Source of the DNA: Planctomycetota bacterium
GTDB taxonomy: Bacteria > Planctomycetota > PUPC01 > DSUN01
DNA: 64,000 nucleotides
Assembly: GCA_035384565.1 (NCBI GenBank)
Contig: DAOOIT010000024.1
Coordinates: forward strand, 1-64,000
Direction: 5' to 3'
The notes beneath the pieces are model-generated. The model was not told where the DNA came from, made no database searches, and saw only the letters and a list, made by a program, of their open reading frames with translations. Made by a program: the position numbers and the translations under genes. Of the stretch, positions 1 through 9,335 are shown piece after piece. Position 1 is the first letter of the stretch; the number at the start of each line of letters is the position of its first letter.

Positions 1-81
1 CTCGCCCCTGCGCTCCGCGTGGGGGCGATGAGCCGGACGCTCCCGCGTCCAACAACCCCGCGTTCGTTCTCGGGGTTCGGC

Positions 82-147
82 TGTGGGCGGGGCCTCCGTG
101 CCCCGCGTCCTGCCGCCTCCTCGCGGGGGACAGAGCCCCCGCCCACA
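82..147. repeat. Palindromic intergenic repeat, family B copy 1
   Basis: An outer 11-bp perfect inverted repeat (82-92 with 137-147) encloses an inner 7-bp stem, CCCCGCG at 101-107 with CGCGGGG at 122-128. A related element with the same two-stem layout lies at 22967-23025. This makes it an interspersed structured repeat rather than chance palindromy. Confidence 0.55.
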
Positions 148-160
148 AGCCTGCAACCCC

Positions 161-193
161 AACCTCCCGCGGGTTCGCAACCCGCGGGAGGTT
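161..193. repeat. Perfect 15-bp hairpin, 3-nt loop
   Basis: AACCTCCCGCGGGTT (161-175) is perfectly complementary to 179-193 with loop CGC. It resembles the short REP-like palindromes scattered in GC-rich environmental genomes. The function is unknown. Confidence 0.6.
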
Positions 194-250
194 CCCGACT
201 CTTCCCCGAAGACGAAGAGGCCGCGGAGCGGCCAAGAGGCCCGTCCCCAC

Positions 251-330
251 GCAGAGCGTAGGGACGAGAAAGGGGGGCAGAGCGCAGGGACGAGAAAAGG
301 GGGAGCAGAGCGTAGGAACGAGGGAGGGCG
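251..330. repeat. Short tandem repeat, about three units of 26-28 bp
   Basis: Three imperfect copies begin at about 251, 277 and 305, each starting GCAGAGCGYAGG and followed by GACGAGAAA or AACGAGGGA and a G-run. The units are adjacent without spacers, so this is not a CRISPR array. Confidence 0.5.
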
Positions 331-341
331 CAGCAGGGCCT

Positions 342-373
342 CCCTCCCGAAGGTTCCAATCCCTTCGGGAGGG
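342..373. repeat. 12-bp hairpin upstream of the window's first gene end
   Basis: CCCTCCCGAAGG (342-353) pairs perfectly with 362-373 around an 8-nt loop. It lies about 65 bp beyond the stop codon of the minus-strand cytochrome c gene. It could act as a transcript end or be another REP-like palindrome; no T-tract follows. Confidence 0.45.
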
Positions 374-439
374 TAACAGGAAGGGCGAGCGCTGGGGGCC
401 CCTCCCGCCGAAGTCGGGCGCCCGCTCCGGCCGGCAGGC

Positions 440-2368
440 TCACAGCGAGTTGAGATAGGCGATCAGGTCGGCCAGCTCCTCCGGCGAGAGCTTCGACGTG
501 ACGCCGTGCTTGTCTTCCTTGTTGAAGGCCGTGAAGACTTCCTCGAGGGTGGCGGCGCGGCCGTCGTGCAGGTAGGGCGCCGTGCGGTACACTTCGTTGA
601 GCTTGGGCGTGTAGAACCGGTCGGTGGGCTTGTCGTAGGCGCCCAGCGTGCCCACGTCGTAGGCCTTCAGATCGGTGTAGTTGGCCCCGGAGTGGCAGGT
701 GCTGCACTTGGCCTTGCCGTCGAAGAGCTTCTTGCCGCGCTCGGCCGCCTCGCTGAGCTTGCCGTTCACCAGGAAGGGGTTGGGGTCGGCCTTCAGCGAC
801 TTCAGGTAGTCGTCCACCGCCGTGGCGGTCTCCTCGGGCACGACGGCGAAGAGGATGAAGCGGAAGCCGGCGCGCACCGCCACGTCGGCCGTCTGGCGCA
901 CGCCCATGGCCATCACGGGCGCCGTGACGTGCGAGTAGACGAGCGAGCGGGTCTTCTTGTGGTTGCCCATGCCGTCGTTGAGGAGGTCCCAGCGGAGGCC
1001 GTCCATGCGCGCGTCGCTGGGGTGGCAGGTGGCGCAGCTCTGCCATTTCTGGAAGCAGAGCTCGGCGTCGTGGAAGGCGATGGCGCCCTTGCGCACCTGG
1101 TCGGGCTCGGGCTGCGGGCCGACGGGGATGTTCCTGGCGAGGTTGCCGGTCTCGGTGTCCATCACGCACAGCGCGCCGCCGAAGTAGGTGGGCACGTAGA
1201 GCTGCTTGCCGTCGGGCGACAGGGCGATGCCGCGCGGCCCGCGCTCGAAGGGCCGGTCGGCCGCGTGCAGATAGAGCAGCGTGCGGCCGCCCACGGGGAA
1301 GCGCTGGATCAGCTCGGCGAAGTACATGGCCATCAGGTCGTTGACGAGCTGGAAGCGGTACTTGGGGTCCTTCTTGACTTCGGCCCAGGGGTTGATGTTG
1401 GCCGAGCCGAGGCTCTTGGCGTACTGGTCGGGCACGTTGCCGGAGAGCATCTCGACGAGGCGGCCCACGTCAAGACGGGCCACCTCGTGGCAGCCGCTGA
1501 GGCTGACCCACAGGGTCTTGCCGTCGGCGGTGAGGGCGGCGCCCCAGGGGTCGGCCGCGCCCAGGTCAATGCTGTCCAGCAGCATCGTCGCGTACAGCTC
1601 GTCCTTCTGGAGGTCAATCACGGAGAGGGCCGAGGTGTTCATCCAGCCGCGCTCGAGCTGGGTCGTGGGCACCTGGAAGCGCGACACGCCGTGCAGCAGG
1701 TAGGCCCACTTGCCGTCGGGCGAGATGCACACGGTGCGGCCGTTCGTCGAGCCGCCGGGCAGCTTGATGGTCGAGCCCGTCTTGCCGTCCTTGGCATCGA
1801 AGAGGCTCACCGACATGGCGGTCGAGCTCTCGGTGGCTGAGCCGGTGGCGAGGGCGTTGCTCACCACCACGCGGGCCTCGTCGGGCGTCACAGCGGCGAA
1901 CATCGGCTCGCGCACGCAGCGCACGCGGAACTTCTCGACCATCTCGCCGAGATCGATCACCGACACGTTGCCCGAGCCCATGTTGCACACATAGAGGCGG
2001 TTGGCCTTGGGCGCCACGGCGAGGCCCGTGGGGCGGTAGCCCACGGGGATGCGCTTCGTCTCCTTGCCGTTCTCGGTCGAGAGGGCGGCCACGGCATTGG
2101 CGGTCTGGAGCGCGACGAACAGCGTCTTGCCATCGGGCGAGAGCGCGATGCCGGCCGGGCCGCCGGCCGCCTTCCACTCGGCGACCGGTTTGCCGGCGGC
2201 GGGGTCCACCACCACGATGCAGTCGGCCGTGTGGTCCGAAACGTACACCGCCTTGCCGTCGGCCGACACCGCGGCCGCGTACGGCGAGCGGTAGGTGCCC
2301 GCCCACGCCGAGGCCGCGAGGCCGAGCACGCCGCACAGCAGAACCACACGAGAGGCCAGTCTTGTCAC
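440..2368 (-). CDS. YVTN beta-propeller / diheme cytochrome c (MauG-like) protein
   Basis: Predicted exported protein of 642 aa. I chose the GTG at 2368 because AGGAG lies 9 nt upstream and the protein then starts with a typical signal peptide (VVLLCGVLGLAASAWA). The N-terminal half has repeated propeller blades of the YVTN type (ALSPDGKTLFVA, VSVIDL, IALSPDGKQLYV). The C-terminal third carries two class I heme c motifs, CATCH and CSTCH, with a downstream YRTAPYLHDGRAATLEEV segment typical of diheme peroxidase/MauG-type proteins. It probably works in the periplasm in electron transfer or peroxide reduction; the substrate cannot be told from sequence. It is transcribed away from the Gfo/Idh/MocA gene at 2616. 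Confidence 0.85.
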   Translation of the reverse strand: MTRLASRVVLLCGVLGLAASAWAGTYRSPYAAAVSADGKAVYVSDHTADCIVVVDPAAGKPVAEWKAAGGPAGIALSPDGKTLFVALQTANAVAALSTENGKETKRIPVGYRPTGLAVAPKANRLYVCNMGSGNVSVIDLGEMVEKFRVRCVREPMFAAVTPDEARVVVSNALATGSATESSTAMSVSLFDAKDGKTGSTIKLPGGSTNGRTVCISPDGKWAYLLHGVSRFQVPTTQLERGWMNTSALSVIDLQKDELYATMLLDSIDLGAADPWGAALTADGKTLWVSLSGCHEVARLDVGRLVEMLSGNVPDQYAKSLGSANINPWAEVKKDPKYRFQLVNDLMAMYFAELIQRFPVGGRTLLYLHAADRPFERGPRGIALSPDGKQLYVPTYFGGALCVMDTETGNLARNIPVGPQPEPDQVRKGAIAFHDAELCFQKWQSCATCHPSDARMDGLRWDLLNDGMGNHKKTRSLVYSHVTAPVMAMGVRQTADVAVRAGFRFILFAVVPEETATAVDDYLKSLKADPNPFLVNGKLSEAAERGKKLFDGKAKCSTCHSGANYTDLKAYDVGTLGAYDKPTDRFYTPKLNEVYRTAPYLHDGRAATLEEVFTAFNKEDKHGVTSKLSPEELADLIAYLNSL

Positions 2369-2512
2369 GGCGCGGTCTCCTGAATGCGAGCGATAGATTC
2401 CCTCTGCCCTCCCGGCCCTGTATCCCATCCAAATACCCCAAAGTCGAATCAAATGCAAGTCCCGATGGCCCAAGGCCGCCGCGGGGCCGCGCCGGGCGGG
2501 GCGCGCCATCAC

Positions 2513-2541
2513 TTGCGGCGCGAGGGCATCCCCGCTATAGT
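2513..2541 (+). promoter_or_regulatory. Sigma70-like promoter for the Gfo/Idh/MocA gene
   Basis: TTGCGG (2513-2518), a 17-bp spacer and TATAGT (2536-2541) lie about 75 bp ahead of the start at 2616. Recognised by pattern only. Confidence 0.5.
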
Positions 2542-2615
2542 GTACCGGGCGCGGAGCCAACCCGCAGGCCCGCTGCCGGCGCCCGCTGGCGCGATGTCGG
2601 ATCAAAGGAGAAACC

Positions 2616-3905
2616 ATGCCCGTCGAACCCAGCCGCCGCACGTTTCTCGGGCGAGCCGCCGCGTCGGCCGCGGCGCTCGCCGCGCCCACGATCGTCCCCG
2701 CCTCGGTCTTCGGCCAGGCCGCGCCCAGCGAGCGCGTGCAGCTCGGCCACATCGGCGTCGGCGGGCAGGGCAGCGGCCTGCTCGGCGGCTTCGTGGGCCT
2801 GCCCATGGCCATGAGCGTGGCCGTGTGCGACCCCGTGACCCAGCGCCGCGAGGCCGCGGCCAGCCGCGTCGAGCACGCCTATGCCGGCAAGGCCGACCGC
2901 GCGACGTTCAAGGGCTGCACGCCGCACAACGACTTCCGCGAGCTGCTGGCCCGCGCGGATGTGGACGCCGTCATCGTGGCCACGCCCGACCACTGGCACG
3001 TGCCCATCGCGCTGGCCGCCGTGAAGGCGGGCAAGGACGTCTACGTGGAGAAGCCCCTGGGCGTGAGCGTGGCCGAGGACAAGGCCCTGCGCGAGGCCGT
3101 GCACCGCTACGGCCGCATCTTCCAGTACGGCACCCAACAGCGCTGCTTCAGCACCCACTGCGCCTTCGGCTGCGAGCTGGTGCGCAACGGCTACATCGGC
3201 GAGCTCAAGGCCGTGCACGTGGTGGCGCCCAACGGCGCCACGGGCGGCAACCCCGCGCCCCAGCCCGTGCCCGAGGGCCTCGACTACGACCTGTGGCTCG
3301 GCCCCGCCCCCTGGGCGCCCTTCTGCAACGACCGCGTGTTCGGCGTGGGCCGCTGGCACATCTACGACTACGCGCTCGGCTTCATCGCCGGCTGGGGCGC
3401 CCACCCGCTCGACATCGCCCACTGGGGCTATCCCCACATCCCCGTCGAATACCGCGGCACCGGCCTCATCCCCACCGAGGGCCTCTTCGACACCGTGGTG
3501 AACTGGAACGTCCAGGGGCGCTACGCCAGCGGCGTCGAGTTCACCCTCAAGCCCGGCGGCGACCTTACCACCTTCGTGGGCACCGAGGGCTGGGTGGCCC
3601 CCTCGCGCGGCGGCATCACCGCCGAGCCGCGCTCGCTCCTCTCCGTCAAGATCAAGCCCGACGAGATTCACCTCCTCCAGGACACCCACCACTACCGCAA
3701 CTTCGTCAACGCCTGTCTCACCCGCACCGCGCCGGCCAGCGACATTGATTCGGCGGTGCAAAGCGACTTCATGAGCCATCTGGGCGACATCTGCATCCGC
3801 GAGGGCCGCACCATCCGCTGGGACCCCAAGGCCGAGACCATCGTGGGCGACCCCGACGCCGCGCGCCGCCTCAGCCGCGCCCTGCGCAGCCCGTGGCACT
3901 TGTGA
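2616..3905 (+). CDS. Tat-exported Gfo/Idh/MocA family oxidoreductase
   Basis: NAD(P)-dependent oxidoreductase of 429 aa, of the type that acts on sugars or sugar derivatives. The N-terminus is a twin-arginine signal (SRRTFLGRAAASAAALAAP), so it is exported folded with its cofactor. The Rossmann segment HIGVGGQGSG follows, then the family signature YVEKPLGVSV and a C-terminal substrate domain with GWGAHPLDIAHWGYP. The ATG has AAAGGAG 6 nt upstream. This Tat-exported subfamily is greatly expanded in Planctomycetota. The PQQ-like propeller gene follows 76 bp later on the same strand, so the two may be co-transcribed. Substrate unknown. Confidence 0.9.
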   Translation: MPVEPSRRTFLGRAAASAAALAAPTIVPASVFGQAAPSERVQLGHIGVGGQGSGLLGGFVGLPMAMSVAVCDPVTQRREAAASRVEHAYAGKADRATFKGCTPHNDFRELLARADVDAVIVATPDHWHVPIALAAVKAGKDVYVEKPLGVSVAEDKALREAVHRYGRIFQYGTQQRCFSTHCAFGCELVRNGYIGELKAVHVVAPNGATGGNPAPQPVPEGLDYDLWLGPAPWAPFCNDRVFGVGRWHIYDYALGFIAGWGAHPLDIAHWGYPHIPVEYRGTGLIPTEGLFDTVVNWNVQGRYASGVEFTLKPGGDLTTFVGTEGWVAPSRGGITAEPRSLLSVKIKPDEIHLLQDTHHYRNFVNACLTRTAPASDIDSAVQSDFMSHLGDICIREGRTIRWDPKAETIVGDPDAARRLSRALRSPWHL

Positions 3906-3981
3906 GGAACGCCCCACCCGCCGCACGCGCGGCACACGGGGTCGCTGCCGCGCGCGAGGCGATCGCACGGAGGAAGAGAGC

Positions 3982-5259
3982 ATGAGAGTGAGGTTGCTTG
4001 CGGTCGGGCTCTGCGGCGTGGTACTGCTCGGCAGCCTGGCGGCCGCCGGCCAGCCCGCGGCCGGGCCATGGACGCAGTTCCGCGGCCCGAGGGGGCAGGC
4101 CATCAGCGCCGAGAAAGGCCTGCCCGTCACCTGGGGACCGCAGGAGGGCATCGCGTGGAAGGCCGACCTGCCCGGCGGCGGGGCCTCCACGCCCATCATC
4201 CTGGGCGACCGCATCTTCCTCACCTGCTTCAGCGGCTACCTGGTGCCCGGCGAGCCGAAGGGCGAACTCGACCAGCTCAAGCGCCACGTCGTCTGCCTGA
4301 GCCGCCGCGACGGCAAGCTGCTCTGGAGCAAGACGGTGCCCGCCAAGCTGCCCGAGGAGCCGACCATCCGCGAGCACGGCTACGCGGCAAACTCGATGTT
4401 CACCGACGGCGAGCGGGCCTACGCCTTCCTCGGCAAGTCGGGCGTCTTCGCCTACGACCTCGACGGCAAGCCGCTCTGGCAGGCCGACGTGGGGTCGAGG
4501 ACCAACGGCTGGGGCACGGCGGCCTCGCCCATCCGCTACGGCGACCTGCTTATCATCAACGCCAGCGTCGAGAGCGAATCCCTCATCGCCCTCGACCGCG
4601 CGACGGGCAAGGAGAAATGGCGCGCGCCCGGCATCAAGGAGTCGTGGAACACCCCCATCCTCGTGCCCGTGGGCGAGAAGGTGGAACTCGTCCTGGCCAT
4701 CGGCGGCAAGGTGCTCGCCTTCAACCCCGACACCGGCGCGCCGCTCTGGTCGGCCGCGACCGACATCCCCTGGTACATGGTCCCCAGCCTCGTGGCCGGC
4801 GACGGCGTGGTCTACTGCATCGGCGGGCGCGGCACGGGCGGGGCGCTCGCCGTCCGCTGCGGCGGGCGCGGCGACGTGACCGCCTCGCACCGCCTGTGGA
4901 CGCTCAAGAAGGGCTCGAACGTCTCGTCGCCCATCCTGCACGAGGGCCACCTCTACTGGGCGCACGAGAACGAGGGCATCCTCTACTGCGTCGAGGCGAA
5001 AACGGGCCAGGTCGTCTACGAAGAGCGGCTTCCGCGGGCCGGGCAGTTCTACGCCTCGCCCGTGCTGGCCGACGGCAAGCTCTACTACACCAACCGCGGC
5101 GGCCGCACCTATGTTGTGGCGGCCAAGCCGAAGTTCGAGCTGCTCGCGACCAACGAGCTGGGCCGCGTGGGCACCTTCAACGCCAGCCCCGCCGTGGCGA
5201 ACGGCCAGCTCTTCCTGCGGGCCGACAAGACCCTCTTCTGCATCGGCGGCGCCAGGTAG
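3982..5259 (+). CDS. Secreted PQQ-like beta-propeller repeat protein
   Basis: 425 aa with an N-terminal signal peptide (LLAVGLCGVVLLGSLAAAG). The rest is a propeller of PQQ-type blades, visible as recurring W-x-x-D/A and 'G..LW' segments (DGKLLWSKTVPAK, DGKPLWQADVG, TGKEKWRAPG, TGAPLWSAATD). It begins WTQFRGPRGQAIS, the usual opening of the planctomycete 'outer membrane biogenesis BamB-like' propeller family. Despite the name, many members of that family lack a PQQ site and their role is unknown. GGAAGAGAG precedes the ATG. It probably forms a unit with the oxidoreductase upstream and the secreted protein downstream, which starts 22 bp after its stop. Confidence 0.85.
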   Translation: MRVRLLAVGLCGVVLLGSLAAAGQPAAGPWTQFRGPRGQAISAEKGLPVTWGPQEGIAWKADLPGGGASTPIILGDRIFLTCFSGYLVPGEPKGELDQLKRHVVCLSRRDGKLLWSKTVPAKLPEEPTIREHGYAANSMFTDGERAYAFLGKSGVFAYDLDGKPLWQADVGSRTNGWGTAASPIRYGDLLIINASVESESLIALDRATGKEKWRAPGIKESWNTPILVPVGEKVELVLAIGGKVLAFNPDTGAPLWSAATDIPWYMVPSLVAGDGVVYCIGGRGTGGALAVRCGGRGDVTASHRLWTLKKGSNVSSPILHEGHLYWAHENEGILYCVEAKTGQVVYEERLPRAGQFYASPVLADGKLYYTNRGGRTYVVAAKPKFELLATNELGRVGTFNASPAVANGQLFLRADKTLFCIGGAR

Positions 5260-5281
5260 CCGCCTCGAGCGGAGGCCTGAG

Positions 5282-6211
5282 ATGCTGACACGGAGATGCC
5301 CGTTCCTCCTGGGAGCGCTGGGGCTGGCGGCTGCCTGCGCGATGGCAGCCGCACCCGCCGCCAAAGGCGAGACACGACGCGGCCTGGCCTCGCGTTACCC
5401 GGGCGACAAGGGGATCGAGAAGGACCCCGCCGTCCTCTTTCACGACGACTTCGAGGCCGGGGAGGTGGGGAAGAAGTGGGACGAGGTCTCCATCCGCCGC
5501 CTCCGCAACGCCACGGCCCAGGCGCCGGCCCTCGTGGCCGAGACCGCCGCAGCCATTGCGCGCGGCGCCCGTTCGGCCCGCGCCTCCCTCCACAAGGACA
5601 GCCATTCCGACGTCTCGCTCGTCAAGCGCCTTCGCCCGGGCCTCGATGAACTCTACATGCGACACTACGTCCGCTACGGCCCCGACTACGGCTACCACGC
5701 GCACGGCGGCAGCGGGTTCATGGCCGACTGGGGCGGGGGCGCGTTCCGCGGCGCCGGCAAGGCCCCCGACGGCGACAAGTTCTTCTGGGCCACGCTCGAG
5801 CCCATCGGCAGGCCCGACCGCGGCTGGGGGCCCCCCGGCGCCCTCATCTTCTACGCCTACTGGTGGAAGATGAAGCCCGACGGCCGGGGCAACTACTGGG
5901 GCAACTGGTTCCAGCCGCAACCCGACCAGGTCCCGCCGCTCCAGACGTGGACCTGCATCGAGTGGCGCGTCAAGGCCAACACCCCCGGCCAGGAGAACGG
6001 CGAGCTGGACTGCTGGATCAACGGCGTGAAGCGCGGCGAGTTCCGCAACATCAACTGGCGTTCCGCCGAGTCCCTCCAGGTCAACAAGGTGCAGCTCACG
6101 CTCTACCTCGAGCCCGACGGCTACGAGCGGGCGGGCGGCGGCGTCACGCGCACCGTGTGGTACGACGACGTGGTCGTGGCCACGCAGCCCATCGGGCCGA
6201 AGGCCCCCTGA
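5282..6211 (+). CDS. Secreted protein, possible polysaccharide lyase-like jelly roll
   Basis: 309 aa from the ATG at 5282, which gives a good signal peptide (FLLGALGLAAACAMAAAPA). The body begins with LFHDDFEAGEVGKKWDE and ends with TRTVWYDDVVVATQPIGP, the start and finish typical of concanavalin-like beta-sandwich proteins that bind or cleave polysaccharides in planctomycetes. It is rich in aromatic residues (YWWKMKPDGRGNYWGNWF), in keeping with a sugar-binding groove. I cannot name a catalytic residue or a family with confidence. It follows the PQQ-like gene by 22 bp and probably shares its transcript. Confidence 0.7.
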   Translation: MLTRRCPFLLGALGLAAACAMAAAPAAKGETRRGLASRYPGDKGIEKDPAVLFHDDFEAGEVGKKWDEVSIRRLRNATAQAPALVAETAAAIARGARSARASLHKDSHSDVSLVKRLRPGLDELYMRHYVRYGPDYGYHAHGGSGFMADWGGGAFRGAGKAPDGDKFFWATLEPIGRPDRGWGPPGALIFYAYWWKMKPDGRGNYWGNWFQPQPDQVPPLQTWTCIEWRVKANTPGQENGELDCWINGVKRGEFRNINWRSAESLQVNKVQLTLYLEPDGYERAGGGVTRTVWYDDVVVATQPIGPKAP

Positions 6212-6276
6212 GGCTCGCGCGAAGGGGATACAAGAGGCGGGCCGAAAGCCGAAGAGCCCGCGCCGGAGAGTGAGGC

Positions 6277-8322
6277 CTACTGGGCCTGTCCCAGGGGCGC
6301 CGTCGTGTACTCCGCGAAGTCGGGGCGCAGCCTGCACGTGGCCGTCTGGCCGCCGGCCAGGGTGAACCGCACTTCTACCGTCTCGGCTTGGGCGGGGTCG
6401 GCGACGAACTTCTCCGAGGGCAGGTAGGCGAAGATGTGGCAGCGGCCGCCCGCGAGCCGCGCGCGCCAGCGCACACGCGGGTCGGAGACCGCCTTCACCG
6501 CCTGCGGCGCGTCGGGGGCCACGAGGGCCGGCTCCAGCGCCTTCAGTTCCTTCGTCACCTTCACCAGCCGCTGCCAGTAGTCCTCCTGCTGCTGTGCGTT
6601 GGCGACGGACATCAGGCCGCGGTTGCCGAAGCTCCAGTAGTAAAGGCCGCGCGCGCCTTCGGCGATGGCCATCAGGCTCATCGTGCGCAACTCCTCGGCC
6701 GTTGGCCAGCGGTCCGTGCTCCAGCCCTGGAAGAACTGGATGACCATCCACACCGGACGGCTGCCGTGGGTGGCCGCCATGCCGGCGCGGGTCCACTCGC
6801 CCACCATCGAAAGCGGGCGGCCTGCCTTCATGTTAAAGAGAGGATAGGGGTCAAGGCCGAAGACATCCAGCGTGTCGCGCCAGAGCGGCAGCTCGAGCGG
6901 CAGGTTGCTCACGCCGAAGGTCGGGTGGCCGGGGTCGGCCCTGCGCAGCACCCGGTACTGATGGAAGTGGCGCGGAACATCGTCGAAACCGCGCTCGTCC
7001 ATCACGTACCAGCCGTGGAACGCGGGCAGATCGCGCATCGCGGCGGCCAGGCGAGTGAGGTAGGCGTCTACCAGCTCCTGCGAATCGAGCTTCTCGAGCT
7101 TCGCCGCCTCGGGCACGAGTTCGGCCACGCACGGCGTGCGGGGGAAGGGGGGGAAGGCGTTGTTCACGCAGTCGAAGTAGCCCAGGCCGTGCCGCTGCAT
7201 CTCGGCCAGATAGCGCTGCCGCACCGCTGTGCCGCAGGGCCACCACCAGTAGTTCGTGTTCGCGTTCACCGGCGCCTCGGCCATCTTCTTCAGGCGGGCC
7301 GCCTCCTCGTCGAAGTCGAGTTCGCCATTCGCGAAGTGTCGGGTCGTGTTGTAGAGGCCGAAGGGAAAGACGGGCTTGCCCGCCACGTGCATCACCTGGT
7401 GCGCGTCGAACCAGACGGCGAGGCTCTTGCGCTGCTCGGCGGCGATCTTGTGGACGATGTAGGGCGGTGTGCGATAGGAGCCGAGGCGGGCCTCGACCTC
7501 GTAGCGCCCGAGGGGCCACTTGCTCGCATCGAGTTCGACGACCTGCTCCCTCGTGCCCGCCCCGAGGTGCGCCGTGGCGATCGGTTTGTCATCGCCCATG
7601 CGGCGGGCCTCGACGCCGGCGGGCTCCGTGGCCTTCGCATCGTTGGCGCGCACCCACAACCGCACCGCGGCCGGCCCGTCGTCGGGCAGGTAGCCGCGGT
7701 AGTTGGGGTAGAGCAGATAAGCTTCGGCCGGGGCAGGACGGATGCGCTCCAGGGCGAAGTCGTCGAAGAGGGCTTGTCCGCCGCTGGCGCCGCCGTAGCG
7801 GTGGAGGCTGATGGCCGCGCTGCCTGGCTTGAGCTCGGGCGGGATGAGCACGCGGAGTTCCTCCTGCCGCCAGTCGCCCGTGCCGCGGAACACGCTGGTC
7901 GAGGGCCAGGCGCGCTGGCCGTCCTGGAGCAGGTACTCGATGCTCACGCGGGCGCCGTCGCCCTTCGAGGCCCCGCCGAGGTCCCGCGTCCTCACCCAGA
8001 AGCGCAGGGCGTAGATGCCGGGGCCGAGGTCCTTGAGGGGCTGGCGCAGGCTGGGCACGTAGGGGGTCGCCTGGCCGCAGTTGAGCCGCACGCACGCCTT
8101 GCCCGAGCGGGCCGCGGCGTCGAGGGCGAACGCCGCGGCGTTCCGCGGCAGCCAGCCATCCCAGTCGGCCTCGAAGCCGGGGTTGGCGAGGGGCACGGCT
8201 TCGGTGGTTTCCTGCGGCAGGGCGGTTGGCCCGCCGGCCTCGGGCGGCTCGGCGGCAAGGCCGCTGCCCGCCAGGGCCAGAACGCCCACGAGGAGCCAGC
8301 GCGACGCAAACGGCCGGGGCAT
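6277..8322 (-). CDS. Secreted glycoside hydrolase-like protein (beta-sandwich plus TIM barrel)
   Basis: 681 aa from the ATG at 8322, with AGGAGA 7 nt upstream and a signal peptide (LLVGVLALAGSGLA). Residues about 45-210 look like a carbohydrate-binding beta-sandwich (NPGFEADWDGW ... GIYALRFWVRTRDL ... GQALFDDFALERI). The remainder looks like a TIM-barrel glycosidase, with an acidic residue in GWYVMDERGFDDVP and the strand LDVFGLDPYP. The last segment is a small beta domain. This layout occurs in uncharacterised planctomycete and Verrucomicrobia exported glycosidases; substrate unknown. The proposed acid/base Glu in MDERG is an inference. Confidence 0.75.
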   Translation of the reverse strand: MPRPFASRWLLVGVLALAGSGLAAEPPEAGGPTALPQETTEAVPLANPGFEADWDGWLPRNAAAFALDAAARSGKACVRLNCGQATPYVPSLRQPLKDLGPGIYALRFWVRTRDLGGASKGDGARVSIEYLLQDGQRAWPSTSVFRGTGDWRQEELRVLIPPELKPGSAAISLHRYGGASGGQALFDDFALERIRPAPAEAYLLYPNYRGYLPDDGPAAVRLWVRANDAKATEPAGVEARRMGDDKPIATAHLGAGTREQVVELDASKWPLGRYEVEARLGSYRTPPYIVHKIAAEQRKSLAVWFDAHQVMHVAGKPVFPFGLYNTTRHFANGELDFDEEAARLKKMAEAPVNANTNYWWWPCGTAVRQRYLAEMQRHGLGYFDCVNNAFPPFPRTPCVAELVPEAAKLEKLDSQELVDAYLTRLAAAMRDLPAFHGWYVMDERGFDDVPRHFHQYRVLRRADPGHPTFGVSNLPLELPLWRDTLDVFGLDPYPLFNMKAGRPLSMVGEWTRAGMAATHGSRPVWMVIQFFQGWSTDRWPTAEELRTMSLMAIAEGARGLYYWSFGNRGLMSVANAQQQEDYWQRLVKVTKELKALEPALVAPDAPQAVKAVSDPRVRWRARLAGGRCHIFAYLPSEKFVADPAQAETVEVRFTLAGGQTATCRLRPDFAEYTTAPLGQAQ

Positions 8323-8452
8323 GGCATTCTCCTGGCCTCCCCAGGCCCCAATCGTAGCGTGCCCGCCCCGCACGTTCAAGCTGCGCGCGGCGTGCGCGCC
8401 ATGACAGCCCTTGCCGTGGGCTGCCTCGAGGCAGTTCCGCCCAGGTTGGCCG

Positions 8453-9283
8453 TCAAGCCAGGATGTCGGGGTGGCGCTTCCTGAGGAAGCGGACGGCCGT
8501 CTTCAACGTCATCTCGGGGAAGGCGTTGCCGTACATGCACAGCACCCACGGGCCGTCGTGGCCGACGTCCTTCACCGCGCGGATGCAGGCGTCCACGTCA
8601 ATCTCCCCCTGCCCGATAGGCAGGTGGAGGCCGGGCACCTGAATCCCATCGGCGATGTGGATGGCGCCCAGCGTGCCCTTGAGCGCCCGAATCATTCCTA
8701 CGGGATCGCCCTTCGTGATGACGTTCGCGTGGCAGAAGTCGAGGCAGATGCGGACCGCCTTCGAGCCGACCTCGGCGATGAGCCTTGGGGCCTTCTCGGG
8801 CGTGCTGGCGATGAGGCCGGGGTGAAGCTCGATCTGGATGGTCACCCCCTTCGGCTCGGCGATGGCGGCGCACTCCTTGAGCGTCCGCACCAGGCGGCCC
8901 CACATCTCCCGCTCGTCGGCGCCGTCGGGGCAGCGGCCCTCGGCGATACAGACGTGCGAGGCGCCGAGCGCGGCGGCGAGGTCCACATTGTGCTGGATGA
9001 ACGCCACGCTCTCGGCTCGGCCCTTCTCCGCATCGGAGCCCAGATAGGCCCCGAAGCCCGGGTTGTTCTGAAGCGGCGCCCCGATTATGCCCTTGATTGG
9101 CAACCCCGCCGCCTCCGCCGCCTGGCGGCACAGAGCGAGGTTCTTCGGCCCGAACCGCGGATCGAGCAGATAGGGGATGTGTGGCAGGAACAGGTCAAGC
9201 CCGCCCGCCCCGGCCTTCTTCAGTCGTTCGAAGATCGCCTCAATCGGCCCGGCGGGGAACATGTGGTTGCTGGCTAACAACAC
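8453..9283 (-). CDS. Sugar phosphate isomerase/epimerase (xylose isomerase-like TIM barrel)
   Basis: 276 aa from a GTG at 9283 with AAAGGAGGT six nt upstream. The fold is the AP-endonuclease-2/xylose isomerase-like TIM barrel: metal-site strands include VTIQIELHPG (Glu), VRICLDFCHAN (Asp and His), LGAIHIADG (His) and GQGEIDVDACI (Glu). These match the usual metal ligand set. The protein has no signal peptide and is cytoplasmic. Such enzymes are often paired with Gfo/Idh/MocA oxidoreductases in sugar or inositol breakdown. It follows the hydrolase gene (9336-10391) by 52 bp on the same strand. Confidence 0.85.
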   Translation of the reverse strand: MLLASNHMFPAGPIEAIFERLKKAGAGGLDLFLPHIPYLLDPRFGPKNLALCRQAAEAAGLPIKGIIGAPLQNNPGFGAYLGSDAEKGRAESVAFIQHNVDLAAALGASHVCIAEGRCPDGADEREMWGRLVRTLKECAAIAEPKGVTIQIELHPGLIASTPEKAPRLIAEVGSKAVRICLDFCHANVITKGDPVGMIRALKGTLGAIHIADGIQVPGLHLPIGQGEIDVDACIRAVKDVGHDGPWVLCMYGNAFPEMTLKTAVRFLRKRHPDILA

Positions 9284-9335
9284 GGCGTACCTCCTTTCAA
9301 GATTCCGCGTGCAGGTATGCACGCCTTACCAAGAC

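Larger units (their letters stand above)
1..439. other. Intergenic region with hairpin and tandem repeats
   Basis: I see no credible gene here; the open frames are Pro/Arg-rich and lack start signals. The stretch holds a palindromic element, two strong hairpins and a short tandem repeat, each listed separately. It lies downstream of the minus-strand cytochrome c gene, so the hairpin nearest that gene could also end its transcript, though no T-run follows it. Confidence 0.6.

Noticed and set aside
251..330. CRISPR array
   Set aside because: The units are adjacent, unequal and without spacers; no cas genes nearby.
1..376. Small plus-strand genes at the left edge
   Set aside because: Low-complexity Pro/Arg frames over hairpins and tandem repeats, with no SD and no recognisable protein.
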